This document shows, piece by piece, positions 38,009 through 46,590 of a stretch of 64,000 nucleotides of DNA; within the stretch, counting starts at the first letter, position 1; each line of letters opens with the position of its first letter. The stretch is from Sphaerotilus sulfidivorans (GTDB lineage: Bacteria > Pseudomonadota > Gammaproteobacteria > Burkholderiales > Burkholderiaceae_C). The position numbers were made by a program, and so were the translations under genes. Below the pieces are notes generated by a model. That model was not told the origin of the DNA. It did not search any database and worked only from the letters and a program-made list of their open reading frames with translations. The stretch lies in contig NZ_JACCPY010000013.1 of assembly GCF_013426975.1 (NCBI RefSeq), forward strand, positions 1-64,000. The letters run 5' to 3'.

Positions 38009-40278
38009 GCCCGGCGCGACCGGTCGGACGGCTGACCGAAGGGATCGAGATCTCGACCCGAGCGGCCCAGCGCATCGAGCAGGTCGCGCTGGAAGCGGCT
38101 GGTGTCCGCCAGCGCGCAGGCGAGCCGGTCATGCTCCATCAGCCGTTCGTCGAGGCGGTAGCGCCTGCGCAGGCTCTGCTGCAGATGACGCCGCAGCGCC
38201 TGCATCATCCGATCGAAGTGCAGCATGAAGTGCGTCAGATGGTGCTCCTGGACGTTGCGCAGCAGCGCATGGCTCACGTCCCGCATCGCCTGATCTCGGC
38301 GGCGCACCTCTGTCCGCGCCGAGTGGACCAGGAATCCGATGGCGATCACGCCGGTGATGGCCGCGGCCATGCTGCCGGCCGACGCCGCGGAGGCGACAGG
38401 CGTGACGGTCGCGCTGGTGTCGGCGACTGTGCTGGCCAGTGTGCTGGCCGCGCTTCCCCCGCCATCGGCGAGCTGCGCGGCTTCACCCAGTCCCAGCAGG
38501 GACAGCAGAGATCCGACGGTGTCGATGTGTCCGTCTGCGGAGAAGTCGATGGCCAGCATGACGGCCAGGCCCTGCAGCAAGGGCACGGCAACCTCGGAGA
38601 ACTGCTGGAGCTGGGCTTGCAGCGGTCCGCCTGCCGCCTGCTTGTCCATGTCCTCCAGCGGCGTCAGCGTTTCGGCGCTGACGCCCGCCAGCGCCGGAAG
38701 CGCGGCGGCAATCCGGGTGTATTCCAGGGCCATCGCCGGCAGCAGTCGCACGGTGCGCTCCAGCGCCTCGCTGCTGCGGTCGGGGGGCATCTGGCCGGGC
38801 GCGGCCAGCAGCGCCCGCAGGTTCTGCTGCGTCTGCGGATCGGTCAGCCGAGAGGGCACCGGCTGATTGTCGGCATCCAGATAGCCCAGGCGGTGCAGCG
38901 CGCTGGCGCTTTCCGGCAGGGCCACCGCCGGACGCGGGCCGGACAGCACGCGGGTGGTCAGGCCGCTCATGCGCTCGACATACTGCGGCAGCAGCTCGCC
39001 CGGACCCTGCCAGGCCTCGGTGATCGTCTCGCGGATCCGGATGTGGCTGTCACTCACCGTGTCGAAGACACCGACGATCTTGTTGAGTAGGCCTTCGTGG
39101 CGCTTCACCAGGATCGTCTCGAGCTGCCGGCGCGCGCGTTCGCCGTGCTGGTCGAGCATGTCCTCGACCGATTGCTGATAGAGCTCGCGCAGTTCGGCGG
39201 CCGCATCGTCGAACAGGCCCAGGCAGTCGGTCATCACCTGCGCCGCGCTGCCCCCTCCGTGGCCAGCCAGGCTCTGCTGGTGCAGTGCGGCACGGCTGTG
39301 AACCAGATTGATGGCGCGGCCGAGATCACGGTCGATCGTCTCTCTGAGCCGGGCCAGCTGCGTCCGGCGCTGTGCGCCACTTCCGGCCGAGGTGTCGCGC
39401 AGCATGGCACTGGCCACGGGCAGCCACTCATCCCGGTAGGTGGCATCGTCCGCACCGACGCACAGCACCCGATCCATCGCGGCATCGACCGGCTCGTCGG
39501 GAAAGAAGACCTGTGCTGCGCTGCGGCGCAGCGCGGCACGACGTTCCGGATCGCGTGCCAGTCCCTCGGTCTTGCTGATCATCACCCAGGGCCTGCTGGC
39601 CTGCAGCTCCGGCGGCAGCAGGTCGCGCTGGATTTCCTGCTGCTGCTGATTGGCCAGACGGGTCTGGTCGGTCACCAGGATGCAGCCTGATGCACCGATC
39701 AGTGTCAATCGCATCGATTCCTGCCAGTCCCGGTTGTCGCGCTGGACCGCCTCGTAGCCCGGCAGCAGGATCAGTGCCTGCCGGTCACTCTGAAAGTGGC
39801 GGCGAGGCACCTTCAGCACGGGCAGCATGACCTCGGGCATGTCGCCGCGCGCGGCTCTGCAGAACTGCTGCGCATCGGTGGCGGGCACGTCGCGCAGCAC
39901 CATGTGGCTGCCATCGTCGCTCGGGCAGAGCTGGCGCAGCAGGCCATGAGGGCGCGTGCAGCTGCTGTCCTCCTGGATCAGGATGGGCAGCTGCTCCCCC
40001 CGACCTTCATTGGGAGTCAGCCACTGGGCATCTTCCCCCCGCAGGTCATAGAGCGCGCGCACCAGCGTGGTCTTGCCTGCTCCCTGAGAGCCGCCTACAG
40101 CCAGAAGCCACTGGCTGCCGACCACTTCGGCAAGCATCAGCCGGCGCATGACGGGAAGGAGCGCCGCATCGATGCGGTCCCGGTCGTTCTGGAGAATGAA
40201 TGCGGCAGCGCGCAGGTCGCGCAGCGCGCGATTCAGGGGTTCTAGCAGCAGTTCTGGGTTTTCCATCGGCAAGCACAT
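38005..40278 (-). CDS. Large dynamin-like/P-loop GTPase, first of a pair
   Basis: The 757-residue protein has a P-loop GGSQGAGKTT at 62-71, a switch-type VLRDVPATDA, a hydrophobic strand LTLIGASGCILVTDQT and WVMISKTEGLA, which could serve as the guanine-specificity motif. Long helical regions follow. At about 575-680 there are hydrophobic stretches (VAVPLLQGLAVMLAIDF, SMAAAITGVIAIGFLVH) that could insert into a membrane, then a basic C terminus with many Arg and His. Start at ATG 40278 or ATG 40266; neither has a good ribosome binding site. Upstream lie the shared 37-bp element and a CRP-like site. ATP rather than GTP use cannot be excluded. Confidence 0.75.
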   Translation of the reverse strand: MCLPMENPELLLEPLNRALRDLRAAAFILQNDRDRIDAALLPVMRRLMLAEVVGSQWLLAVGGSQGAGKTTLVRALYDLRGEDAQWLTPNEGRGEQLPILIQEDSSCTRPHGLLRQLCPSDDGSHMVLRDVPATDAQQFCRAARGDMPEVMLPVLKVPRRHFQSDRQALILLPGYEAVQRDNRDWQESMRLTLIGASGCILVTDQTRLANQQQQEIQRDLLPPELQASRPWVMISKTEGLARDPERRAALRRSAAQVFFPDEPVDAAMDRVLCVGADDATYRDEWLPVASAMLRDTSAGSGAQRRTQLARLRETIDRDLGRAINLVHSRAALHQQSLAGHGGGSAAQVMTDCLGLFDDAAAELRELYQQSVEDMLDQHGERARRQLETILVKRHEGLLNKIVGVFDTVSDSHIRIRETITEAWQGPGELLPQYVERMSGLTTRVLSGPRPAVALPESASALHRLGYLDADNQPVPSRLTDPQTQQNLRALLAAPGQMPPDRSSEALERTVRLLPAMALEYTRIAAALPALAGVSAETLTPLEDMDKQAAGGPLQAQLQQFSEVAVPLLQGLAVMLAIDFSADGHIDTVGSLLSLLGLGEAAQLADGGGSAASTLASTVADTSATVTPVASAASAGSMAAAITGVIAIGFLVHSARTEVRRRDQAMRDVSHALLRNVQEHHLTHFMLHFDRMMQALRRHLQQSLRRRYRLDERLMEHDRLACALADTSRFQRDLLDALGRSGRDLDPFGQPSDRSRRA

Positions 40279-40303
40279 GACCGGAACAGGAGCGTGAGGA
40301 TGT

Positions 40304-40340
40304 GCAAGCCTAAGGACAGCGCGCGACAGGGCGTGTCGCG
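40304..40340 (-). promoter_or_regulatory. Copy B of the 37-bp shared promoter-like element
   Basis: The minus strand has the same ordered blocks as 12027-12063: CGCGACAC, two bases, CCTGTCGCG, one base, GC, six bases, TAGGCTTGC. Around the dyad the arms extend here to ten bases (GCGCGCGACA and TGTCGCGCGC). If TAGGCT (40312-40307) is the -10 box, transcription would begin near 40300, about 22 bases before the first ATG of the GTPase operon. Confidence 0.6.
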
Positions 40341-40353
40341 CGCCGGATTTTCT

Positions 40354-40369
40354 CGTGACTTAAATCACA
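40354..40369. promoter_or_regulatory. CRP/FNR-type site upstream of the GTPase operon
   Basis: CGTGA-CTTAAA-TCACA matches the CRP consensus TGTGA-N6-TCACA at nine of ten positions. Its centre is 61.5 bases from the start point suggested by the TAGGCT box, the classic class I activator distance. It stands out from the GC-rich surroundings. It could also belong to a CRP/FNR relative such as Dnr. Confidence 0.45.
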
Positions 40370-40386
40370 GTGGTACCATTGGGTGC

Positions 40387-40698
40387 TCAGCGCACCGGCG
40401 CCAGCTTGGTCACTGTGTACTGCCCGCCCACCTTGTCCGCATCGAATTTCACCTTGTCGCCGACCTTGACGGCGTCGAGCATCGCGGGATCCTGGGCGCG
40501 GAAGACCATCGTCATCGGGGGCATGTCAAGGTTCTTGATCTCGCCGTGCCGGAGCGTGATCTTCTGCTGGGCCTTGTCGATCTTCATGACCTCGGCGTCG
40601 GTGCTCTGGGCGTGTGCGGTCGGGCCCAGCAGCAGGGCGGCGGCCGTCAGGCCGAGAGCCGCCAGGCGGCGGGACAGGGGGATCGTCTGGATGTTCAT
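40387..40698 (-). CDS. CusF-like periplasmic copper-binding protein
   Basis: The 103-residue protein has a signal peptide (RRLAALGLTAAALLLGPTAHA) and a CusF-like fold with the metal site QQKITLRHGEIKNLDMPPMTMVFRA. The His, two Met and nearby aromatic positions fit Cu(I) binding as in CusF, though the Trp of E. coli CusF is not seen. ATG at 40698 has AAGGAG 6 bases upstream. It is the last gene of the copper cluster. Confidence 0.88.
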   Translation of the reverse strand: MNIQTIPLSRRLAALGLTAAALLLGPTAHAQSTDAEVMKIDKAQQKITLRHGEIKNLDMPPMTMVFRAQDPAMLDAVKVGDKVKFDADKVGGQYTVTKLAPVR

Positions 40699-40734
40699 CA
40701 AGGGCTCCTTCGAGACTTCGAGAGATTCAACGGT

Positions 40735-41247
40735 TCAGGGATAGGGCTGGTAGACACGCGTGCTGCCGTCCGCGGCGACCAGCAGCACCTCGTAGGGCTG
40801 GCGGCGGCCGCCGTATTCCGGGCCGTCCATGCCGGGCGAGCCGATCGGCATGCCCGGCACGGTCAGCCCGAGCGCCTTCGGGCGCTCGCGCAGCAGGCGG
40901 TGGATTTCGCGGGCCGGCACATGGCCCTCGATCACATAGCCGCCGACCTGGGCGGTGTGACAGGAGCCGAGGCGGCGCGGCATGCCGAGCCGGTCGCGCG
41001 CCTGGAGATTGCCGGTGTCATGCACGCGGGTGCGCAGCCCGCTGGCCTCGACATGGCGGATCCAGTCGTTGCAGCAGCCGCAGTCCGGGTCTTTCCAGAC
41101 CTCGAGCAGCGGCGGGGGCGCGGCCTCTCGGCTGCCTGCGTGCGCTGTGCCCGCCAGCAGGCTGACCAGCAGCGCCGAGCCGGCGCTCAGCAGGGTGCGG
41201 CGCGCAGGCAGCTGCTCGGGGCGGAGGGTGTTCTCTGGCATCGTCAT
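40735..41247 (-). CDS. DUF411 periplasmic metal-binding protein
   Basis: The 170-residue protein has a signal (RTLLSAGSALLVSLLAGTAHA) and the DUF411 core. This includes EVWKDPDCGCCNDWIRHVEASG with the CxCC metal-type motif, a later MPRRLGSCHTAQVGGYVIEGHVPA, and GLTVPGMPIGSPGM. Members are found with copper-resistance genes and are thought to bind or sense copper. GGAG lies 10 bases before ATG 41247. It is encoded 14 bases after the multicopper oxidase. Confidence 0.9.
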   Translation of the reverse strand: MTMPENTLRPEQLPARRTLLSAGSALLVSLLAGTAHAGSREAAPPPLLEVWKDPDCGCCNDWIRHVEASGLRTRVHDTGNLQARDRLGMPRRLGSCHTAQVGGYVIEGHVPAREIHRLLRERPKALGLTVPGMPIGSPGMDGPEYGGRRQPYEVLLVAADGSTRVYQPYP

Positions 41248-41261
41248 GATCGGTGTGCTCC

Positions 41262-42632
41262 TCAGTGATGGCCGTGCCCGCTCGGCTTGCGGGCCTTCAC
41301 CGCGGCCTCGCCCGAGGGGGTGGCGGCCCGCACCGGTTCGGCCAGCGGCGCGCCGGTCCACTCATGGGCGACGGTGCCCTTCGGGTGCGCGAACCCGCCG
41401 GGGTCGCGGTAGTCGCCCGGCTTCTGGTCGCGGCGGACCTTCAGGATGCTGAACATGCCGCCCATCTCGACGCCGCCGAACGGCCCCTGGCCGGTCATCA
41501 TCGGCGCGGTGTTGTCGGGCAGCGGCATCTCCATCTCGGCCATGTCGGCCATGCCGCGCTCGCCCATGGCCATGTAGCCGGGAATGAGCTTCGTGATCTT
41601 GCGGGCGACGTCGGTGTGGTCGACGCCGATCATCGTCGGCACGTCGTGGCCCATCGCGTTCATCGTGTGGTGGCTCTTGTGGCAGTGGAAGGCCCAGTCG
41701 CCTTCCTCGCTGGCGATGAACTCCACCTGGCGCATCTGGCCGACCGCGATGTCGGTCGTCACCTCCGGCCAGCGCGCCGACTTCGGCACCGGGCCGCCAT
41801 CGGTGCCGGTGACCTCGAACTCGTGGCCGTGCAGGTGGATCGGGTGATTGGTCATCGTCAGGTTGCCGACGCGGATGCGCACCCGGTCGTTCAGTCGCAC
41901 GTTCAGCGTGTCGATGCCGGGAAAGATGCGGCTGTTCCAGGCCCAGAGGTTGAAGTCGAGCATGGTCATCACCTTGGGCGTCGCGCTGCCGGGCTCGATG
42001 TCGAAGGCGTTCAGCAGGAAGCAGAAGTCGCGGTCGACATCGGCGATCAGCGGGTGCTTCGCCTTCGGGTGCGTGATCCACATCCCGTACATGCCCATCG
42101 CCATCTGCACCATCTCGTCGGCATGCGGGTGGTACATGAAGGTGCCGGGGCGGCGGGCCTCGAATTCGTAGACGAAGGTCTTGCCCGGCGGGATCGGGGG
42201 CTGGGTCAGGCCCGAGACGCCGTCCATGCCGTTGGGCAGGCGCTGGCCGTGCCAGTGCACCGCGTGGTGCTCGGGCAGGCGGTTGGTGACGAAGATGCGC
42301 ACCCGGTCGCCCTCGACCACCTCGAGGGTCGGGCCGGGCGACTGGCCGTTGTAGCCCCAGAGGTTGGCGTTGAAGCCGGGCGTCATCTCGCGCACCACCG
42401 GCTCGGCGACCAGGTGGAACTCCTTGACGCCGTTGTTCATGCGCCAGGGCAGGCTCCAGCCGTTGAGCGTCACCACCGGGCGGTAGGGGCGGCCGGTGGC
42501 GGGCTGCAGCGGCGGCGCGGTGGCCGCCGAGGTCTGGATGACCGGTTCGGGCAGCGCGGCCATCGCCACGCGGCTGACCGAGGCGGCGGCGACCGCGGCC
42601 CCGGCAGAGAAGAGGGAACGTCGGGAAATCAT
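41262..42632 (-). CDS. Periplasmic multicopper oxidase (copper resistance)
   Basis: The 456-residue enzyme has a TAT signal (ISRRSLFSAGAAVAAASV) and the four copper-ligand blocks: HAVHWHGQRLPNG, FMYHPHADE, NHPIHLHGHEFEVTG and AFHCHKSHHTMNAMGHDVP, ending in the type 1 Met. It should oxidise Cu(I) to the less toxic Cu(II). A Met-rich stretch near the C terminus (MADMAEMEMPLPDN, PMMTGQ) may hold extra copper. It is shorter than CopA of Pseudomonas and closer to the compact three-domain oxidases. TorD-like help is not expected. Confidence 0.92.
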   Translation of the reverse strand: MISRRSLFSAGAAVAAASVSRVAMAALPEPVIQTSAATAPPLQPATGRPYRPVVTLNGWSLPWRMNNGVKEFHLVAEPVVREMTPGFNANLWGYNGQSPGPTLEVVEGDRVRIFVTNRLPEHHAVHWHGQRLPNGMDGVSGLTQPPIPPGKTFVYEFEARRPGTFMYHPHADEMVQMAMGMYGMWITHPKAKHPLIADVDRDFCFLLNAFDIEPGSATPKVMTMLDFNLWAWNSRIFPGIDTLNVRLNDRVRIRVGNLTMTNHPIHLHGHEFEVTGTDGGPVPKSARWPEVTTDIAVGQMRQVEFIASEEGDWAFHCHKSHHTMNAMGHDVPTMIGVDHTDVARKITKLIPGYMAMGERGMADMAEMEMPLPDNTAPMMTGQGPFGGVEMGGMFSILKVRRDQKPGDYRDPGGFAHPKGTVAHEWTGAPLAEPVRAATPSGEAAVKARKPSGHGHH

Positions 42633-42664
42633 GGCGGAAGATCCGTGTGGGGTTCGCGGTGCGC

Positions 42665-44101
42665 TCAGTGGCCGCCGGCGTCGGCGGCGGCATTGGCGGC
42701 GGCGGCCGGGCCGCTGCCGGCATCGAGCCGGGGGCGGCCGAGCAGGGCCTGCTGCAGGTCGGCGTCGGCGCGCCAGAACTCGCGCCGGGCGTCGATCGCG
42801 GCGTTGACCGCGCCGATCTGCGCGCGTGCGTCGGCCAGCAGCTCGAACACGCCGATCAGCATGCCGTTGTAGCGCAGCAGGTTTTCCTCGCTGATGCGCT
42901 GCTTCAGCGGCACGATCACCTGCTGCGCATGGCGTGCGATGTCCCAGGCGTGGCGCCAGTGGCGCCAGGCCTCGCGGGTTTCGGAGCGGGCATCGATGGC
43001 GATGGCGGCGGTGCGATGCAGGCTGGCGGTGTAGATCGCCTCGGCGCGTGCGACCCGGGCGTCGCCCCAGTCGAAGAGCGGCAGCTCCAGACCGACCTCC
43101 CAGGCGCGGCTGCGGTGGCCGTCGCTGGTCTTCGAGCGCGAGACGCCGATCTCGAAGGCGTCGACGAAGCGTGTGGTGCGGGTCAGGCCCAGGCTGCGCG
43201 CGGTCTGCGCGGTGGCGGTGCGCGCGGCCTGCACATCCAGGCGCTGCGCCAGCGCGCGGGCCTCGATGTCGGTCTGCACGAGCGGCTGCGCGGGCAGATC
43301 CGGCAGGCGCTCGGGCAGCGCGAGCCGCTCGGCCTGCTCGCCCCACAGGCCGAGCGCGCGAACCAGGCGCTCGCGCGCGGCGTCGCGGCTGCGCTCGCCG
43401 CGCGCCAGGTTCAGCAGCGCGTCGGCCTCGAAGGACTGCTCGCGCGCCAGCGCCAGGCGGTTGAAGTTGCCCGCCTGCGCCATGCGCCGCGCCAGCTCGG
43501 CGCCGGCCTCGGCGGCCTGGTGGACCTGGCGCAGATAGGCCAGGCTTTCCTCGGCCGCCACCGCCTCGACCCAGGCGCGGCGCACCTCGGCGATGCGCTC
43601 GACGATGCCGATCGTCACCTGCGCCTGCTGCTGCGCGAGCTGCTGCGTGGCCATCGTGCGCGCCAGCGGCATCAGCAGCAGCCGGCCCAGGCCGAGGTGC
43701 AGGCCGATCTCGCGCTCGATCTCGTCGCCGCTGGTGGTGCGGCCGTAGCTCAGACCGGGATTGGGCAGACGGCTGACCTGCGCCAGTTCGGCCTGCGCGA
43801 TGCCGAGCCCGGCCAGGTCGGCCTGCAGGCCGCGGTGGTTCAGCAGCGCCAGCTCGACCGCGCCGTCCTGCGACAGCGGCGCGGCCAGCAGCGCGTCGAG
43901 GCGTGCGCGTGCCTCGGCCGACGGGGCCTGCGCATCGGGCCAGCGCGCGATGTCGGCGCCAGTGGCCGCGCGCAGCTGCTCGCGCACCGGCGCGATCGCC
44001 GCGTCGGGCGAGGTCGTGGTGCAGCCGGCCAGCGCCGCGGCCGCCAGCAGGGCCAGCGTCAGCTTCAGCGCGGCCGGGGGTGTCCGGACAGCGCGGCTCA
44101 T
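42665..44101 (-). CDS. TolC/CusC-family outer-membrane efflux lipoprotein
   Basis: The 478-residue protein has a lipoprotein signal (LALLAAAALAGC) and the long helical repeat pattern of outer-membrane efflux channels (NHRGLQADLAGLGIAQAELAQVSRLPNPGLSYG; later GLELPLFDWGDARVARAEA). The start overlaps the upstream gene by ATGA. An RND pump and adaptor that would normally accompany it are not in the cluster. The neighbours suggest copper export, perhaps with a pump encoded elsewhere. Confidence 0.9.
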   Translation of the reverse strand: MSRAVRTPPAALKLTLALLAAAALAGCTTTSPDAAIAPVREQLRAATGADIARWPDAQAPSAEARARLDALLAAPLSQDGAVELALLNHRGLQADLAGLGIAQAELAQVSRLPNPGLSYGRTTSGDEIEREIGLHLGLGRLLLMPLARTMATQQLAQQQAQVTIGIVERIAEVRRAWVEAVAAEESLAYLRQVHQAAEAGAELARRMAQAGNFNRLALAREQSFEADALLNLARGERSRDAARERLVRALGLWGEQAERLALPERLPDLPAQPLVQTDIEARALAQRLDVQAARTATAQTARSLGLTRTTRFVDAFEIGVSRSKTSDGHRSRAWEVGLELPLFDWGDARVARAEAIYTASLHRTAAIAIDARSETREAWRHWRHAWDIARHAQQVIVPLKQRISEENLLRYNGMLIGVFELLADARAQIGAVNAAIDARREFWRADADLQQALLGRPRLDAGSGPAAAANAAADAGGH

Positions 44102-44379
44102 CGGGCACCTCCGGGGACGGAGGCCGCGGCCGCAGGCTCGGGCGCGTGGGCCTGCTTCAGATAGACGCGCCAGCCGCCGACGGCGTGCACCCGCGCGTTG
44201 GCGGCGCGCCAGTCACCGGGGGCGGTCTCGGGCGGGGCGGACGCGGCGCGTGCGGCCAGCGTCGAGCGGTGGGCGAGCGGGCGCACCGCGGCGCCGGGGT
44301 CGGCCGGATCGCCGGAGCGGGCGAGTGCCGGCCCGGCCGCACCGGCCAGGGCCAGCGCGGCGGCAAGAAAACGGAACAT
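44098..44379 (-). CDS. Small exported protein, copper cluster
   Basis: The 93-residue protein has a signal peptide (MFRFLAAALALAGAAGPALA) and a polar, Ala/Arg-rich mature part. That part has GDWRAANARVHAVGGWRVYLKQA, a block seen in small proteins preceding copper-related TolC genes in Burkholderiales. No Cys or Met-rich metal motif is present. The stop overlaps the efflux gene start (44098-44101). Function unknown. Confidence 0.72.
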   Translation of the reverse strand: MFRFLAAALALAGAAGPALARSGDPADPGAAVRPLAHRSTLAARAASAPPETAPGDWRAANARVHAVGGWRVYLKQAHAPEPAAAASVPGGAR

Positions 44380-44468
44380 GAATGAACCTCGTCAGACGGA
44401 AAGAGGCCGAACGGACCGGATCGCGCCAGCACCGGGGCGGGCGACGGATCGACGGACGACGGATCGGG

Positions 44469-44864
44469 TCAGGTCTGGCGACGAGGGGGGCGGAACAGCG
44501 CGTCCGGCGGGGCGTCGGCGGCGCCGGTGACCGGCACCAGGGCCGGCGTGGCCTGCGGCAGTCGCGGCAGGCTCAGGGAAGGCGGTGCCGGCAGTCCCAG
44601 GCTGGCATGGCAGGTCTCGCACAGCGAGCAGCCGGAGTGGGCCGGCGTGGCCTGCGGGTCGGCATCGGTCGGCGCGGCATGGCAAGGCGGCAGGGCCTCG
44701 GCTGTGGCGTGGGGCGTCATGTCCTGCGGCGACACGGCCATCATGACCGCACCGGGCAGGGCGGTCATGGCCGCCATCTCGGCCAGCGCCCAGCCGCGCA
44801 GCGGCAGCAGCGCGATCACCAGCCAGAGCAGCCAGCGCAGGACAGGGCGGGCAGGACGGAACAT
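44469..44864 (-). CDS. DUF2946-like small exported/membrane protein, copper cluster
   Basis: The 131-residue protein starts with a hydrophobic segment (LRWLLWLVIALLPLRGWALA) and continues with a Met-rich part (AEMAAMTALPGAVMMAV), then scattered His and Cys (PPCHAAP, HSGCSLCETCH). This layout matches the DUF2946/CopL-like proteins that open copper operons. The metal-type residues support copper binding or sensing; the exact role is unknown. It is the first gene of the cluster, diverging from argB. Confidence 0.65.
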   Translation of the reverse strand: MFRPARPVLRWLLWLVIALLPLRGWALAEMAAMTALPGAVMMAVSPQDMTPHATAEALPPCHAAPTDADPQATPAHSGCSLCETCHASLGLPAPPSLSLPRLPQATPALVPVTGAADAPPDALFRPPRRQT

Positions 44865-44930
44865 GCCCGGCAGTATAGGCCGCGACCCTAGAATCCGGTC
44901 TTTCCGATCCTTCGTCCCGGAGCTTCCCGC

Positions 44931-45809
44931 ATGAGCCACACGCCCGCCGACCAGGCCCAGATCCTCGCCCAGGCGCTGCCCTACATCCGCAAGTTCCATG
45001 GCAAGACCATGGTCATCAAGTACGGCGGCAACGCGATGACCGATCCGGCGCTGCAGAAGGCCTTCGCCGAAGACGTGGTGCTGCTGAAGCTGGTCGGCAT
45101 CAACCCGATCGTCGTGCACGGCGGCGGCCCGCAGATCGATGCGGCGCTGACCAAGATCGGCAAGAAGGGCCAGTTCATCCAGGGCATGCGCGTGACCGAT
45201 GCCGAGACGATGGATGTCGTCGAGTGGGTGCTCGGCGGCGAGGTGCAGCAGGACATCGTCGGCCTGATCAACGCCGCCGGCGGCAAGGCGGTGGGCCTGA
45301 CCGGCCGCGACGGCGCGATGATCCGCGCGCGCAAGCTCAAGATGCTCGACCTCAACGACCCGAGCGTCGAGCATGATGTCGGCCAGGTCGGCGAGATCGA
45401 GTCGATCGACCCGAGCATCCTGCGCGCGCTGCAGGACGACCAGTTCATTCCGGTGGTCAGCCCGATCGGCTTCGGCCCCGACAACGAGAGCTACAACATC
45501 AACGCCGATCTGGTGGCGTCGAAGCTGGCCGAGATCCTCAAGGCCGAGAAGCTGATGATGCTGACCAACATCCGCGGCGTGCTCGACAAGCAGGGCGAGC
45601 TGCTGACCGAGCTGACCTCGCGCCGCATCGACGAGCTGGTCGAGGACGGCACGATCTCCGGCGGCATGCTGCCCAAGATCGCCGGCGCGATCGACGCGGC
45701 CAAGTGCGGCGTGAACGCGGTGCACATCATCGACGGGCGCGTGCCGCATGTGCTGCTGCTGGAGATCCTGACCGACCAGGCCTTCGGCACGATGATCCGC
45801 TCGCACTGA
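44931..45809 (+). CDS. argB: Acetylglutamate kinase
   Basis: Second enzyme of arginine synthesis, phosphorylating N-acetylglutamate. The 292-residue product has [22 protein letters not shown], the [20 protein letters not shown] block and [19 protein letters not shown] near the end, all typical. The N-terminal extension ([15 protein letters not shown]) marks the arginine-feedback-inhibited hexameric form. Start ATG 44931. Confidence 0.97.
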   Translation: MSHTPADQAQILAQALPYIRKFHGKTMVIKYGGNAMTDPALQKAFAEDVVLLKLVGINPIVVHGGGPQIDAALTKIGKKGQFIQGMRVTDAETMDVVEWVLGGEVQQDIVGLINAAGGKAVGLTGRDGAMIRARKLKMLDLNDPSVEHDVGQVGEIESIDPSILRALQDDQFIPVVSPIGFGPDNESYNINADLVASKLAEILKAEKLMMLTNIRGVLDKQGELLTELTSRRIDELVEDGTISGGMLPKIAGAIDAAKCGVNAVHIIDGRVPHVLLLEILTDQAFGTMIRSH

Positions 45810-45823
45810 GCCGGTCTGCCGCG

Positions 45824-46531
45824 ATGAAGCGCGCCCCGGTCTGGCTCTTCGACCTCGACGACACGCTGCACGACGCCAGCCACGCGGCCTTCGGGCCGAT
45901 CGCCGAGGCGATGACCGTCTACATCGAGCGCGAGCTGGCGCTGGGCCGCCGCGAGGCCGAGGCCCTGCGCCGCCACTACTGGGACCGCTACGGCGCGACG
46001 CTGCTGGGGCTGATGCGCCACCACGGCGTGCGCGCCGCGCATTTCCTGCACGACACGCACCGGCTGCCCGGCCTGGAGCACCGGCTGCGCGCCAGCGCGC
46101 ACGATCTGGCGGCGCTCGAGCGCCTGCCGGGCCGGCGCTTCATCCTGACCAACGCGCCGCGCGCCTACGCCGAGCGGGTGCTGGCGGCCCTTGGCATGAC
46201 GCGGCTCTTCCACGGCGTCATCCCGATCGAGCGCATGACGATGTTCGGCGACCTGCGCCCCAAGCCCGACGCGCGCATGCTGCGAAGCATCGCGGTGATG
46301 CTGAAGGTGCCGCCCTCGCGCTGCATCCTGGTCGAGGACACGCTGGCGCACCAGAAGTCGGCGCGCCGGGTGGGCATGAAGACGGTGTGGATGCAGCGCT
46401 GGATGCGCCGCGCCGGCTCGCCCGCGCCGGTGTCGGCCGGACTGCCGGCGCGCCCGCGACGCTGCCGGCGACCGACTTATGTGTGTGCCAGAATCCGCAG
46501 CCTTCAGGCGCTGTCCCGCTCCGCCTGGTGA
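45824..46531 (+). CDS. HAD-type pyrimidine 5'-nucleotidase
   Basis: The 235-residue phosphatase has HAD motif I FDLDDTLHDASHAAF, motif II in RFILTNAP and the end motif CILVEDTLAHQKSARRVGMKTVW. The long helical cap between them matches the YjjG/Phm8-like pyrimidine nucleotidases that follow argB in many Burkholderiales. The last 40 residues are basic and unlike the family, suggesting that the frame runs into the slmA promoter region. It starts 14 bases after argB. Confidence 0.9.
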   Translation: MKRAPVWLFDLDDTLHDASHAAFGPIAEAMTVYIERELALGRREAEALRRHYWDRYGATLLGLMRHHGVRAAHFLHDTHRLPGLEHRLRASAHDLAALERLPGRRFILTNAPRAYAERVLAALGMTRLFHGVIPIERMTMFGDLRPKPDARMLRSIAVMLKVPPSRCILVEDTLAHQKSARRVGMKTVWMQRWMRRAGSPAPVSAGLPARPRRCRRPTYVCARIRSLQALSRSAW

Positions 46532-46590
46532 AGGGGCCGGGACCCGGCGCCCTGTCGACCCGTTTCAGCGCGCCTGCCGCCCCGTTCCCG

